In this document: in pieces, positions 34,463 to 42,856 of the stretch
Layout: each line of letters begins with the position of its first letter
Numbering within the stretch: position 1 is the stretch's first letter
Origin: an uncultured Bacteroidales bacterium
GTDB lineage: Bacteria > Bacteroidota > Bacteroidia > Bacteroidales > Paludibacteraceae
Assembly: GCA_934667275.1 (NCBI GenBank)
Contig: CAKULK010000001.1
Span: 186,001-250,000, forward strand
Length of the DNA: 64,000 nt
Direction of reading: 5' to 3'
Program-made: the position numbers and the translations under genes
The notes under the pieces: generated by a model
Told to the model about the DNA's origin: nothing
Database searches by the model: none
The model's input: only the letters and a program-made list of their open reading frames with translations

Positions 34463-36946
34463 ATGAAACGTATATTCATTTTTTGTGTGGCACTTCTATG
34501 TGCCATGGTTACTTTTGCCCAATCCAATCTCGCGGGCAAGGTGCAGGACACCCAATCCGCCCCGATTGCTTACGCCACCGTCAGCCTTCTGCGCACCGAC
34601 AGCACCCTCGTCACGGGCACTATCACGGACGATGCAGGTGCCTTTGCACTCTCCGCGCCCTCGGGCAAATACCTTCTCCAAGTCTCTTATATAGGCTACC
34701 GGACCGTCTGCCGCAAGGTGCAGTCGGGCGATGTAAATCTTTTGCTGACGCTTAGCGAAGAGAGCAAGCAACTCGGCGAGGTGGAAGTGAAAGCCAAGAA
34801 GCAACTCATTGAGCGTCAGTTCGACAAGATAGTGCTCAACGTCAGCAACTCGCCCTTTGCCATGGGCAGCAACGGCAAAGACCTGCTGAAGAAAGCCCCG
34901 GGCGTGAACGTGGACAAAGACGGCAACGTTACGGTCAACGGCAAATCCGTAGAGGTGTATATCGACGGGCGTCCCTCCTACCTCAGCGGGGAGCAACTCA
35001 AGGCGATGCTTGAGGGAACCGACGGCAGCACCATCGAAAAGATAGAGATTATCTCCAACCCGTCTGCCAAATACGACGCTTCGGGGCAGGGTGGTATTAT
35101 CAATATCAAGACCAAGCGCAATATGATGCGCGGGCTGAACGGTACACTCTCAGCCGCTTACGGCGGAATGTATTACAAGGATATAGACACATGGATGAAC
35201 ACCGAGATGTTCTCGCTCAACCTCAACTACCGCACGGAGAAGACCTACACATTCGGTAGCCTCACGCAGGTCTATACCAATCAGAATGTGGGTGTAGAGA
35301 CAGGCTCCACCTATCTCGATACGCTCACCCATACTACCACCGAGCGATACGACAAGTCGGAATACGATTGCGATTTCCAATACTATATGCTCAAACTCGG
35401 CAACGACTGGTTTATCAATGATAAGAATACCGTCGGTTTTATTTTTCAGGCGCCGTTTATGATTATGAATCAGAACGTCCCCGAGGGGCACGGCTACGGC
35501 TGGACCAAGGTGGGCAACGACATCGCGGAGAACTCCATGCTCTCTATCAGCGGTCCGATGTTCTCGCAGCAGTACACCGCCAACCTCAACTACACCCATG
35601 TCTTCAACGATTCGTTGGAGCGTGAACTGACTGCCAACATCGACTACAACCGCAACGGCTGGAAACAGCAGAACGAACAGAGCAACACTTATACCTATCC
35701 CACGCGCCCCGACTCGGTGCTGCATACGGGACTGAATATCAATACCAACCAGATAGTGGACATCTACTCCGCCAAACTCGATTTCCAGACACGCTTCTGG
35801 CAGACGGGTATGATAGAGACGGGTGCCAAATATGCCCTCTCCAACACCGACAACCGCATGACCACCGACAGCCTCTTGAACGACTGTCAACGCCCCACCG
35901 CCCACTCCGACTTCTCCTACTCGGAGCATGTTGCAGCCCTGTACATCTCGTTGGCAAAGCAGTTCGGGCAGCACTTCAATGCCAAACTCGGACTCCGCGG
36001 CGAGTACACCCACTCCAACGGTAACTGGCGCTCGGCGGACAGCACCTCCACAAAGGACTATTTCAACCTCTTTCCCACTGCTTTCCTCGGCTACAACCCC
36101 ACCGACAAGTGGGCGATGAACGTGTCCTACACCCGCCGTATCAAACGACCGAGTTACTACCAACTCAACCCGTTCCGCACCTATATCGATGCGCACAACT
36201 ACTCCGAAGGTAACCCCGAACTCACACCGGAGTTCAACAACCAAGTGGACTTGAATTTCTCCTACTCGCAGTATGTATCGTTGGCATTCAATTTCTCCCA
36301 CACGCAGGATATGTTCTCGCAGCGGACGGAGATTCTGCCCAACGGCGACGGGCGTATGAAGTGGAAGAATTTCGGTACCTGTACCACCCACGGCGGCAAC
36401 CTGTCGCTCACCGAACTGCCTCTCGTGCCTAAGTTTGTTACGGGCGAAGACGGCTCACGCACCATGCAGGGCGCATGGCTTGCCCTCACACTCAATGGCG
36501 GTTACTACTATTTCATCAACCGTTCCTACGACGGCACGTATGTCAACCGCAGCCATTGGGGCTACGGCTCGGCAAACCTCAATGCCTACTTGCCCAAGGA
36601 CTGGACGCTGTCTATAGACGGCTTCTACAATGCGCCCATGGTGAGCGGTTACACACGTCAGTCGGCATTCTACAGCATGAACTTCGGTGTGCGCAAGATG
36701 TGGCGTGAGAAGGGCTTGATTTTCAACCTCCAGGTGCAGGACCTGATGCGCTCTATGCGCGGCAGCAGCGAGTCGCTCGGCTTGGCAGAGGGCAACAAAA
36801 GTTACACCGCATCGGACTATCGCAATCAGAAAGTCATGTTCTCCCTTACGTGGATGTTCGGTCAGCAGCAATACGTCAAACACCGCAACGTCGGCAACCT
36901 CGACGAGTCTTCGCGTCTCGGTAGCGGCGGTGGAGTAGGGCAGTAA
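34463..36946 (+). CDS. outer membrane beta-barrel protein, TonB-receptor-like (OMP_b-brl_3 type)
   Basis: 827 residues: signal peptide (MKRIFIFCVALLCAMVTFAQ), a carboxypeptidase-regulatory-like domain (about 22-105, GKVQDTQSAPIAYATVSLL), a plug-like region with VNGKSVEVYIDGRPSYL and IIKTK-type IINIKTKRN, and a long C-terminal barrel. It matches the Bacteroidota family with a truncated plug related to TonB-dependent receptors. The TonB box is not obvious, and no SusD partner is adjacent. The ligand is unknown. It is preceded by a TetR-type regulator gene. Confidence 0.88.
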   Translation: MKRIFIFCVALLCAMVTFAQSNLAGKVQDTQSAPIAYATVSLLRTDSTLVTGTITDDAGAFALSAPSGKYLLQVSYIGYRTVCRKVQSGDVNLLLTLSEESKQLGEVEVKAKKQLIERQFDKIVLNVSNSPFAMGSNGKDLLKKAPGVNVDKDGNVTVNGKSVEVYIDGRPSYLSGEQLKAMLEGTDGSTIEKIEIISNPSAKYDASGQGGIINIKTKRNMMRGLNGTLSAAYGGMYYKDIDTWMNTEMFSLNLNYRTEKTYTFGSLTQVYTNQNVGVETGSTYLDTLTHTTTERYDKSEYDCDFQYYMLKLGNDWFINDKNTVGFIFQAPFMIMNQNVPEGHGYGWTKVGNDIAENSMLSISGPMFSQQYTANLNYTHVFNDSLERELTANIDYNRNGWKQQNEQSNTYTYPTRPDSVLHTGLNINTNQIVDIYSAKLDFQTRFWQTGMIETGAKYALSNTDNRMTTDSLLNDCQRPTAHSDFSYSEHVAALYISLAKQFGQHFNAKLGLRGEYTHSNGNWRSADSTSTKDYFNLFPTAFLGYNPTDKWAMNVSYTRRIKRPSYYQLNPFRTYIDAHNYSEGNPELTPEFNNQVDLNFSYSQYVSLAFNFSHTQDMFSQRTEILPNGDGRMKWKNFGTCTTHGGNLSLTELPLVPKFVTGEDGSRTMQGAWLALTLNGGYYYFINRSYDGTYVNRSHWGYGSANLNAYLPKDWTLSIDGFYNAPMVSGYTRQSAFYSMNFGVRKMWREKGLIFNLQVQDLMRSMRGSSESLGLAEGNKSYTASDYRNQKVMFSLTWMFGQQQYVKHRNVGNLDESSRLGSGGGVGQ

Positions 36947-36973
36947 TGGTCTGCCTAAATTAGGATAATAAAT

Positions 36974-37408
36974 ATGTGCAAGAATCTTTTTGTTATTCGC
37001 TTTCGCGTGGGGGCGGCACTCTGTTTCGCCCTTGCCATCGGACACTTGGCTTGCTTGGGCTTTCTATGGCAGATATTCGACATCTACGGCATTGCGCCGC
37101 AGATGCATACGCTCGCTTCGTTGTGGCAGCCGCTGCCGTATCTCATCACGGCGGGTATCGCCCTGTGTTTCACCATTGCGGGCATGTACGGACTGTCATA
37201 TAGCGGTGCTGTCCGTCGCCTGCCCTTGCAAACATGGGTGGTGTGGTTCACGTGTATAGTCTTCCTGCTGCGTGCCGTGGTCGGGTTGGTTGTTCTGCTG
37301 TCGGACTTCACCCTGCTCGAACTGACCTCCACCCTCGGTGCCGCCCTTCTCGGATTATGCTTCCTGCCCTGCCGCTGCGCCTGCCCGAAGGATACGCCGA
37401 GGGCATAG
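36974..37408 (+). CDS. small four-helix membrane protein
   Basis: 144 residues, four predicted membrane helices and a short Cys-rich tail (CFLPCRCACP). No family is recognised. In topology it resembles the 157-residue protein at 42113, but sequence similarity is weak. It lies 27 bp after the barrel gene, likely co-transcribed. An 11-bp tandem repeat array begins at the base after its stop codon. Confidence 0.7.
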   Translation: MCKNLFVIRFRVGAALCFALAIGHLACLGFLWQIFDIYGIAPQMHTLASLWQPLPYLITAGIALCFTIAGMYGLSYSGAVRRLPLQTWVVWFTCIVFLLRAVVGLVVLLSDFTLLELTSTLGAALLGLCFLPCRCACPKDTPRA

Positions 37409-37496
37409 CATGGGTACGGTCAGGGTAGCATCAGGGTTGCTCGAAAGTATTACGAAAGTATTCATATGTATCGGTTATGTATCGGTTATGTATCGG
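37409..37496. repeat. 11-bp tandem array, eight units in register
   Basis: Units begin exactly after the stop codon and keep an 11-bp register for 88 bp. CATGGGTACGG and TCAGGGTAGCA give way to two CGAAAGTATT(A/C) units and end with two TTATGTATCGG. Unit sequence drifts along the array, but the length does not change. Confidence 0.85.
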
Positions 37497-37558
37497 TTAT
37501 CCTCTACGCAGGTCCCGATACAGATTCGGGAAAAACGGCAAAAACGTAGCACCCTTTC

Positions 37559-37591
37559 AGCAAGGGATAAGCAAGGGATGAGCAAGGGATA
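37559..37591. repeat. 11-bp tandem array, AGCAAGGGATA x3
   Basis: AGCAAGGGATA, AGCAAGGGATG, AGCAAGGGATA. The reverse complement TATCCCTTGCT is the unit of the arrays at 17899 and 46847. The rest of the 37409-37743 gap holds TTAACGG units near 37603-37628 and the leader element below. Confidence 0.85.
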
Positions 37592-37680
37592 GATAATGTA
37601 TGTAACGACCCGTTAACGGCTATTAACGGAGAACCTGTTCGCGTTTTAAGGGGACGCATGGAGCGAAAATGCAGCCATTT

Positions 37681-37732
37681 GCGGCGCAGCCGCCAATCGT
37701 ACATAAATTGTACATCGTAAATTTGTAAATTG
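37681..37732 (+). repeat. dispersed leader element: hairpin plus AT-rich spacer
   Basis: A GGCG-rich hairpin followed by AATCGTACATA, AATTGTACATC and related 11-mers, ending 11 bp before an ATG. About 50 bp match the leader of truA at 56294-56345 in the same orientation relative to the gene. Confidence 0.75.
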
Positions 37733-37743
37733 TAAATATCTTT

Positions 37744-38241
37744 ATGGAACAACGAATCGAAACCCGTGAGCCGCGTGTGGCTCTCACATATCGCCTTGTA
37801 GGCGACTACTCTGCTATCAACTACGACGAGGCTTGGAATGCTATGGAGCAGTGCTGCAAGGACAACCAAATAGGTTGTTGCTGCAATGATGTGGAGTACT
37901 TGAGTACGTACTTGGACGACCCGACCACTACTCCCGCTGCCGAGCGTCGTTGTGACGTATGTATCGCGGCTTTGACGGACAGGATTGCCGACACTCTCCG
38001 CGGCATGACCCTTGGGAATGGCGTACGTCTCAGCACCTTGCCCGCTGGGCGTTGGATGGTCTTCACACACCATGGACCTTATGACACCCTTGGCACTGCT
38101 TATGCGGAGATATACGGCACCATCATGCCCACCTTGGACTTGGACCCCGACCGCCCCGCCCCGCTGGAGAAATACGTCACTGACCCCTACACCACCGCCC
38201 CCGCCGACCTTGTAACCGAGATATGGATAGCCATCAAATAA
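37744..38241 (+). CDS. GyrI-like small-molecule-binding domain protein
   Basis: 165 residues resembling the GyrI-like/AraC effector-binding domain (SOUL-type fold), with LPAGRWMVFTHHGPYDTLGTAYAEIYG as the conserved glycine-containing strand-helix region and LVTEIWIAIK as the last strand. No DNA-binding domain is attached, so it may be a stand-alone drug-binding or hydrolase-like protein. It is a single gene with the dispersed hairpin leader. Confidence 0.75.
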   Translation: MEQRIETREPRVALTYRLVGDYSAINYDEAWNAMEQCCKDNQIGCCCNDVEYLSTYLDDPTTTPAAERRCDVCIAALTDRIADTLRGMTLGNGVRLSTLPAGRWMVFTHHGPYDTLGTAYAEIYGTIMPTLDLDPDRPAPLEKYVTDPYTTAPADLVTEIWIAIK

Positions 38242-38248
38242 TAGGCTG

Positions 38249-38314
38249 CCATATTAACGATCCATTAACGGCAATTAGCGGAGCCTCTCCGGGGACGCGG
38301 ACGTCTCGTCCGCG
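38249..38314. repeat. 11-bp tandem array, TTAACG family
   Basis: Units CCATATTAACG, ATCCATTAACG, GCAATTAGCGG, AGCCTCTCCGG, GGACGCGGACG and TCTCGTCCGCG stay in 11-bp register. It starts 7 bp after the stop at 38241. The last two units form a CGCGGACG/CGTCCGCG hairpin. Confidence 0.75.
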
Positions 38315-38359
38315 GTATTCAAATAATCACTAAATAACAGATAAATAAACATTTAAACA

Positions 38360-38923
38360 ATGAAACGTATCATTCTTTTTATGGCACTGACCATCACTTC
38401 CATCTTCCTTGGTGCGCAAACCATCGCACCCCGCTATGTTCCCGAACCGACAGACTACGTCTATCGCACGGGCAACACCTACATCTGCGACGGGCAGGCG
38501 ATGAACAAGTATCAGTATCGCGACTTCCTCGCCACGCGCTACGTACCTGCCTACGAGCAGTTCCGCAACGGTCTCGTGGTCTCTAACGTAGGTTGGGGAC
38601 TCCTCGGCGGAGGATTCGCACTCGACATCATCGGTTCGAGCCTGCTCATCGCCGCGCAGGTGCAGGGAGCCAACAACAATTCTTCCGACCTCTCCGAAGG
38701 GCTTGGCACAGCGGTTTCTGCCACAATGATGGCAGTATTTGGTATCGCGTGTTATTCGGCAGGAGGCGTATTCGAGATAGCCTCCATACCCGCCCTGTGC
38801 ATCGGCTATTCGCGTATGCACCGCAGTACAGACACCTACAATGCCCGCCACACGCCCCGCCCTACCGTTGCCCTTGGCATCTGCACCTCTCCCGGTACCG
38901 TCGGGCTGGCGTTGCAGTTCTAA
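38360..38923 (+). CDS. exported protein of unknown function
   Basis: 187 residues with a signal peptide (MKRIILFMALTITSIFLGAQ). After a Tyr-rich region (YRTGNTYICDGQAMNKYQYRDF) two hydrophobic segments (about 72-95 and 113-150) could be membrane helices. The segment YICDGQAMNK.Y..FL resembles Bacteroidota proteins with paired helices of unknown role. I recognise no named domain. It is a single gene; no promoter or terminator was identified. Confidence 0.65.
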   Translation: MKRIILFMALTITSIFLGAQTIAPRYVPEPTDYVYRTGNTYICDGQAMNKYQYRDFLATRYVPAYEQFRNGLVVSNVGWGLLGGGFALDIIGSSLLIAAQVQGANNNSSDLSEGLGTAVSATMMAVFGIACYSAGGVFEIASIPALCIGYSRMHRSTDTYNARHTPRPTVALGICTSPGTVGLALQF

Positions 38924-39080
38924 CATACCATTGCCGTCCTCTTGCCTCAGGCAATTGTTTGAGGATAAAACACTCTCCGCCCCACCGACAAAGCGGGCAA
39001 GCAGGGTGGCTGAATGGAGAATATGAGAGAAAGAAAAGCCCTCAACCTACAACGAAATGGAACAGAGTTATGTTTCTTGG

Positions 39081-39112
39081 TTTGTTGCATTGGATTTTTT
39101 TGCGTATCTTTG
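39081..39112 (+). promoter_or_regulatory. promoter of the FISUMP / IdeS-like unit
   Basis: TTTG (39081-39084), 20 nt, TATCTTTG (39105-39112). It excludes the long upstream start at 39057. Confidence 0.7.
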
Positions 39113-39146
39113 TCCCCGCTTGTTGAATGTATTTATGTATGAAGAA

Positions 39147-40001
39147 ATGAAAAAGGTGGTTTTTCCTTTGATTGTAGGGGCTGTTTCTTGTGCTGTAATG
39201 GCGCAGACCACAGGCGTGGAATCGGGGCATGACTGGGTGGATTTGGGTTTGCCAAGCGGACTTAAATGGGCGACTGTGAATATAGGCGCTGCTGCTCCCC
39301 AAGATGACGGCGATTACTATGCGTGGGGCGAGACGGCGCAAAAAACGGATTTCCGTTGGGCAACCTATCTGCATGGTGCGTCGCAAAATGCGCTGTCGAA
39401 ATACACCCAAGCCGATGGGCTGATGCTGCTTGCCCAAGCCGATGATGTGGTATCGCAGACATGGGGCGGGGCGTGGCGTATGCCGACCAAAGACGAATGG
39501 GCGGAACTGAAAACGCATTGTGTGTGGACATGGACCGACAACTATAACGCTACCGGCGTGGCGGGATATGAGGTGGCAAGCCAAAGCGGTGATGCCTCGC
39601 TGTTTTTGCCTGCTGCGGGGTGCAGGTATGCCAATCGGGTTAATGAGAAAGGCGTTCACGGATATTATTGGTCGAGTTCGCTATCCGACGTGTCTGCCTA
39701 TTGGGGCTCCGCCTATCAGATGCAGTTTGTGAAGGCGTATGCCAAACCGGATTGGAATCACACACGCTACTACGGTTCGTCTGTGCGCGGGGTATTTGTT
39801 CCGCAACAGCAGCCCACCGGTGTGGAGTCTGTCGCCGCTTCGCCGATAGTCTGTGTGGAAGCAGGCACTATACGTTGCGGGCAGGCGTTTCGGATTTATG
39901 ACGTAACGGGGCGCGACGTAACACGGCAGAACGGTGCCTTGCCGAATGGCGTGTATATGGTGCAAGTGGGGGAGAAAACAGAGAAAGTGATGGTGTTCTA
40001 A
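39147..40001 (+). CDS. FISUMP-domain secreted protein with type IX-like tail
   Basis: 284 residues from MKKVVFPLIVGAVSCAVMAQ (signal peptide). The middle matches the Fibrobacter succinogenes major paralogous domain: WVDLGLPSGLKWATVNIGA, YYAWGE, WRMPTKDEW and YWSSS. The end (FRIYDVTGRDV then GVYMVQVG) looks like a type A type IX secretion sorting domain. It is thus likely exported to the cell surface or medium. ATG 39135 is an alternative start. It is followed after 25 bp by an IdeS-like protease gene, so both are probably made together. Confidence 0.82.
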   Translation: MKKVVFPLIVGAVSCAVMAQTTGVESGHDWVDLGLPSGLKWATVNIGAAAPQDDGDYYAWGETAQKTDFRWATYLHGASQNALSKYTQADGLMLLAQADDVVSQTWGGAWRMPTKDEWAELKTHCVWTWTDNYNATGVAGYEVASQSGDASLFLPAAGCRYANRVNEKGVHGYYWSSSLSDVSAYWGSAYQMQFVKAYAKPDWNHTRYYGSSVRGVFVPQQQPTGVESVAASPIVCVEAGTIRCGQAFRIYDVTGRDVTRQNGALPNGVYMVQVGEKTEKVMVF

Positions 40002-40026
40002 AGATGTTAATCAAAACAGCAAACAG

Positions 40027-40836
40027 ATGAAGAAAGCAACGATTATATTCCTATTGGCGTGCTGTGGACTTGTTTTGCCGATATCGACCGCCAAGGCGGA
40101 GAGGGTGCAGTATTGGGCGAAAGGCGTTAGCGCAGATGGCGGTTGGTACAACACGTTTCAGTTTCGCAACGGCTGTTGGGCGGCTGTGAGCAGCAATATG
40201 ATTGCATGGTGGCAGGACCGTATCAGGGAGCAATACACCTACACGGGGAAGTGGTGGGGCGCGGAGGAAATCAACCGGGAGTTTGACCGTAACACCTACT
40301 TCAACGACAATGGCGACTATGTGTATAAGGCCATCGACTGGTATCTGCGCAACACACATCCGACACTCGCTTACACGCGGACAGGACTCTATCAGAACTA
40401 CCTCGCCGAAGGCGACTACGACAATCCTATCCTCTTCACGCGGGGATATTTGAACTCCGACGAGACCCGGATAACGGATGTGCTGCTGCACTATTTCACA
40501 ACGGGCAACTATATTGCCGAACTGCGCGACAACAACCACGCGTGGACATTGTGGGCGATAGAGGTGGATACCGACACGAATACCATTACCCGAATATGGG
40601 TGACGGATTCGGTGCCCAATGACCGGAACAACCCCAAAAAAGAGATACACTCGTTGGAGCCGAAACGCTATAATGACTATTTCTATTTTGAGCGCGGTAT
40701 CTACGACGAGGAAAATGGCTCGTGGGGCTCTCAGGCTATCCATCCTGAGGAACTGACTTTCTTCGGTATCGAAGGGCGGTTCTTGGTGGATGCTGACGGA
40801 AATCCTGTGTTTATGCAGAACGCTAATTCTCTTTGA
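40027..40836 (+). CDS. IdeS/Mac-like cysteine endopeptidase
   Basis: 269 residues with a signal peptide (MKKATIIFLLACCGLVLPIS; a lipoprotein reading with Cys12 is possible). The body aligns with streptococcal IdeS, the IgG-cleaving protease. YWAKGVS corresponds to VWTKGVT, GWYNT...GCWAAVSSNMIAWW to GWYDI...LCGAATAGNMLHWW (nucleophile Cys50). NNHAWTLW corresponds to the His box (His171), and IWVTDS to the Asp box (Asp194). The streptococcal Lys of the oxyanion hole is not clearly matched, and the protein is about 70 residues shorter. The true substrate is unknown. Confidence 0.75.
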   Translation: MKKATIIFLLACCGLVLPISTAKAERVQYWAKGVSADGGWYNTFQFRNGCWAAVSSNMIAWWQDRIREQYTYTGKWWGAEEINREFDRNTYFNDNGDYVYKAIDWYLRNTHPTLAYTRTGLYQNYLAEGDYDNPILFTRGYLNSDETRITDVLLHYFTTGNYIAELRDNNHAWTLWAIEVDTDTNTITRIWVTDSVPNDRNNPKKEIHSLEPKRYNDYFYFERGIYDEENGSWGSQAIHPEELTFFGIEGRFLVDADGNPVFMQNANSL

Positions 40837-41070
40837 GGGAAACATTCGTCGGCGTATAATCAACGTTAATGAGCATAGAACATATAATTAACTAAATAAT
40901 TGAACCATTGCTGACAAAACAAACCTGTTTCAATTGCTATGGGCTTTTCGGTTTTTTTCCACACTTTGATGTTAATCTATGCGAAGATAATACTGATAAT
41001 TTGAACATACAATGGGTTTTAATGGAGAATAAAGGCTGTTTCATGGAGCAAACATGTAAATATAAATGTT

Positions 41071-41715
41071 ATGCAGGAAATTGACCCACACACCACCACT
41101 CGCGCCTACGCCTTTGAGATGTGGATGCGCGCACCGATGCCGATGGTCACGTTCTTCAAGACGCTGGACGTGACGCGCCTTGTGCGCCTCAGCCGCAGGA
41201 CGGGCTTGAAGTTCAACATGCTGATGTGCTATTGCATCGGCAAGGCGGCAAGCGGTATCAAAGAGTTCTACCTCTTGCCCGTGGACGGCAAATTGATGCA
41301 ATACGACACCCTCGCCGTGAATACTATTGTGCTCAATCGGCAGGGCGAGGTCAGTTCGTGCGACATACCCTGTTCCGATGACCTGACGGCGTTCAACCGC
41401 GACTATATGCGCCTTATGCGGCAGGTGGCAGATACGTGTACGAACCACGACCTGACCGACAGTATGGTGATTGGCACTTCGGCACTCGCACAATACGACA
41501 TTGACGGCGCAGTGGGCATGTACAGCGGTGTATTCAACAACCCCTTCTTGATTTGGGGCAAGTACCGCAAGCGGCTGTTTAGGACGACGCTTAGCGTGTC
41601 TTTTCAGTTCCACCACACGCAGATGGACGGTGCCCACGCCGCCCGCTTCCTCGCCGGCATCCAGCAGGCAATCGACACCCTGTCGGTCCCTAAACAGAAA
41701 GAAATTAATGAGTAA
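41071..41715 (+). CDS. chloramphenicol acetyltransferase-like O-acetyltransferase
   Basis: 214 residues of the CatA fold. The catalytic FHHTQMDGAHAARFL (HHxxxDG) is intact, and RAPMPMVTFFKTLDVTRL is the usual start after the first strand. CAT enzymes acetylate chloramphenicol; many homologues act on other hydroxyl groups, so resistance is not proven. The 234-bp gap upstream (40837-41070) holds no clear promoter or repeat. Downstream begins a repeat-rich intergenic region of about 400 bp. Confidence 0.85.
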   Translation: MQEIDPHTTTRAYAFEMWMRAPMPMVTFFKTLDVTRLVRLSRRTGLKFNMLMCYCIGKAASGIKEFYLLPVDGKLMQYDTLAVNTIVLNRQGEVSSCDIPCSDDLTAFNRDYMRLMRQVADTCTNHDLTDSMVIGTSALAQYDIDGAVGMYSGVFNNPFLIWGKYRKRLFRTTLSVSFQFHHTQMDGAHAARFLAGIQQAIDTLSVPKQKEINE

Positions 41716-41766
41716 TTATACGATAATTGTATGGCTTACCAATGAATTAACGATAATTAACGGAGC

Positions 41767-41848
41767 CAGTTCCCCCTCCTTAGCGGGGTCCTCACGAGCC
41801 GATATAGGCGAAGTGGGGTGCTCTTGAGGGGGTTAGGGGGGAGTCTTA
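41767..41848. repeat. GC-rich dispersed element inside an AT-rich repeat
   Basis: Ends with complementary-looking C-rich (TCCCCCTCCTTAGCGGGG) and G-rich (GAGGGGGTTAGGGGGGAG) parts. It interrupts a TTAACGG-type repeat unit. A shorter relative (CCCCCAAGCCCCCTCAGAG) is at 34388-34413. Confidence 0.6.
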
Positions 41849-41868
41849 ATGGCTCTTTAACGGAGAAG

Positions 41869-42099
41869 AAATTAATGGCTAATTCGTGGATAATTATATG
41901 TTTATCAATGTTTTAATGGTCCTTTAATGGGCTTTAATGGAGAACAAATTAATGGTTAATTCACGGATAATTATATGTTTATCAGTATTTTAATGGTCAT
42001 TTAATGGTCATTAATGGAGAATAAATTAATGGTTAATTCATGGATAATTATATGTTTATCAACGTTTTAATGGTCCTTTAATGGCCATTAATGGAGAAA
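41869..42099. repeat. three tandem 77-bp repeats (7 x 11 bp)
   Basis: Copies start at 41869, 41946 and 42023, exactly 77 bp apart, each beginning AAATTAATGG. Inside a copy the sequence falls into seven 11-mers, including two successive TTAATGGTCAT. A fourth, diverged copy begins at 42100 and runs into the next start codon. Partial units fill 41716-41766. No gene or promoter was seen in this gap. Confidence 0.9.
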
Positions 42100-42112
42100 A
42101 AACGAAAATTAT

Positions 42113-42586
42113 ATGGAAACAAAAACGAAATTCAACTTTGCCCGCGGGGCATTGCTTTTCTGGTGTATTTTTATCTGTATCGGCGCGGTAGGCAGTGCTA
42201 TCCTGTTTTGGGCGTACCCGCATGGTGAGGTATGGAACATGGCGGACATGCTGCCGTACTTTCAGGTGTTGCCCTTTGCGGATTTCTTCTTCCGCGACTT
42301 CGTATGGTGCGGCGTTGCCTTGCTGTGCGTGAACGGTATCACCAACTTCACCGCCTCGGTGCTGATACTCCGGCATCGCCATTTGGGACTTGTGCTTGGC
42401 ACAGTGTTTGGTGTCACGCTGATGTTGTGGATATTGGTCCAGTTCTACATCTTCCCCTTGAACGCAATGGACGTTATCTATTTCATCTTCGGCATACTCC
42501 AAACCCTCACGGGTCTCGCCGCCTTGCACTGGCACAAGCAACTCCCCGCCGATAGAAGCACCCACCGAGATGAAATGAATGGTTAA
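42113..42586 (+). CDS. small four-helix membrane protein embedded in repeats
   Basis: 157 residues with four predicted helices and a basic C-terminal tail; no domain recognised. Its start lies 13 bp after the third 77-bp repeat, and the last residues (DEMNG) and stop codon are encoded by the first repeat copy on the other side (from 42573). The gene therefore looks inserted in, or captured by, the repeat array. Expression signals are not recognisable. Confidence 0.68.
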   Translation: METKTKFNFARGALLFWCIFICIGAVGSAILFWAYPHGEVWNMADMLPYFQVLPFADFFFRDFVWCGVALLCVNGITNFTASVLILRHRHLGLVLGTVFGVTLMLWILVQFYIFPLNAMDVIYFIFGILQTLTGLAALHWHKQLPADRSTHRDEMNG

Positions 42587-42757
42587 TTACACGATAATTA
42601 TATGTCCATCAATGCATTAATGATAAATTCACGGTCATTAACGGAGAAAGAATTAATGGTTAATTCGCGGGTAATTATATGTTTATCAATGTTCTTAATG
42701 GTCTGCATGGAGCAGAAATGTCTCTTTAATGGAGAGTAAATTTATGGTTAATTATAC
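42573..42757. repeat. 77/88-bp repeats downstream of the membrane protein gene
   Basis: Copies start at 42573, 42650 (77 bp later) and 42738 (88 bp later, that is 8 x 11). They continue the same family as 41869-42099. From about 42758 to 42856 no repeat is recognised. Confidence 0.85.
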
Positions 42758-42856
42758 GGTAAATTATATGTTCTTTTCATTTACAGTGTGCGCGTGTTGC
42801 GCACACCAAGTTTTGTAAGTTTTGCCTGTTTTGGTTTTATATTTTTGTAAATCATC

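Noticed and set aside
35150..36391. 413-codon open frame opposite the outer-membrane barrel gene
   Set aside because: Shadow of a clear beta-barrel gene; Val/Gly-rich without domain features.
41071..41715. Calling the CAT-like gene a chloramphenicol-resistance determinant
   Set aside because: The catalytic motif is present, but many CatA-fold proteins act on other substrates and no mobile or resistance context is seen.
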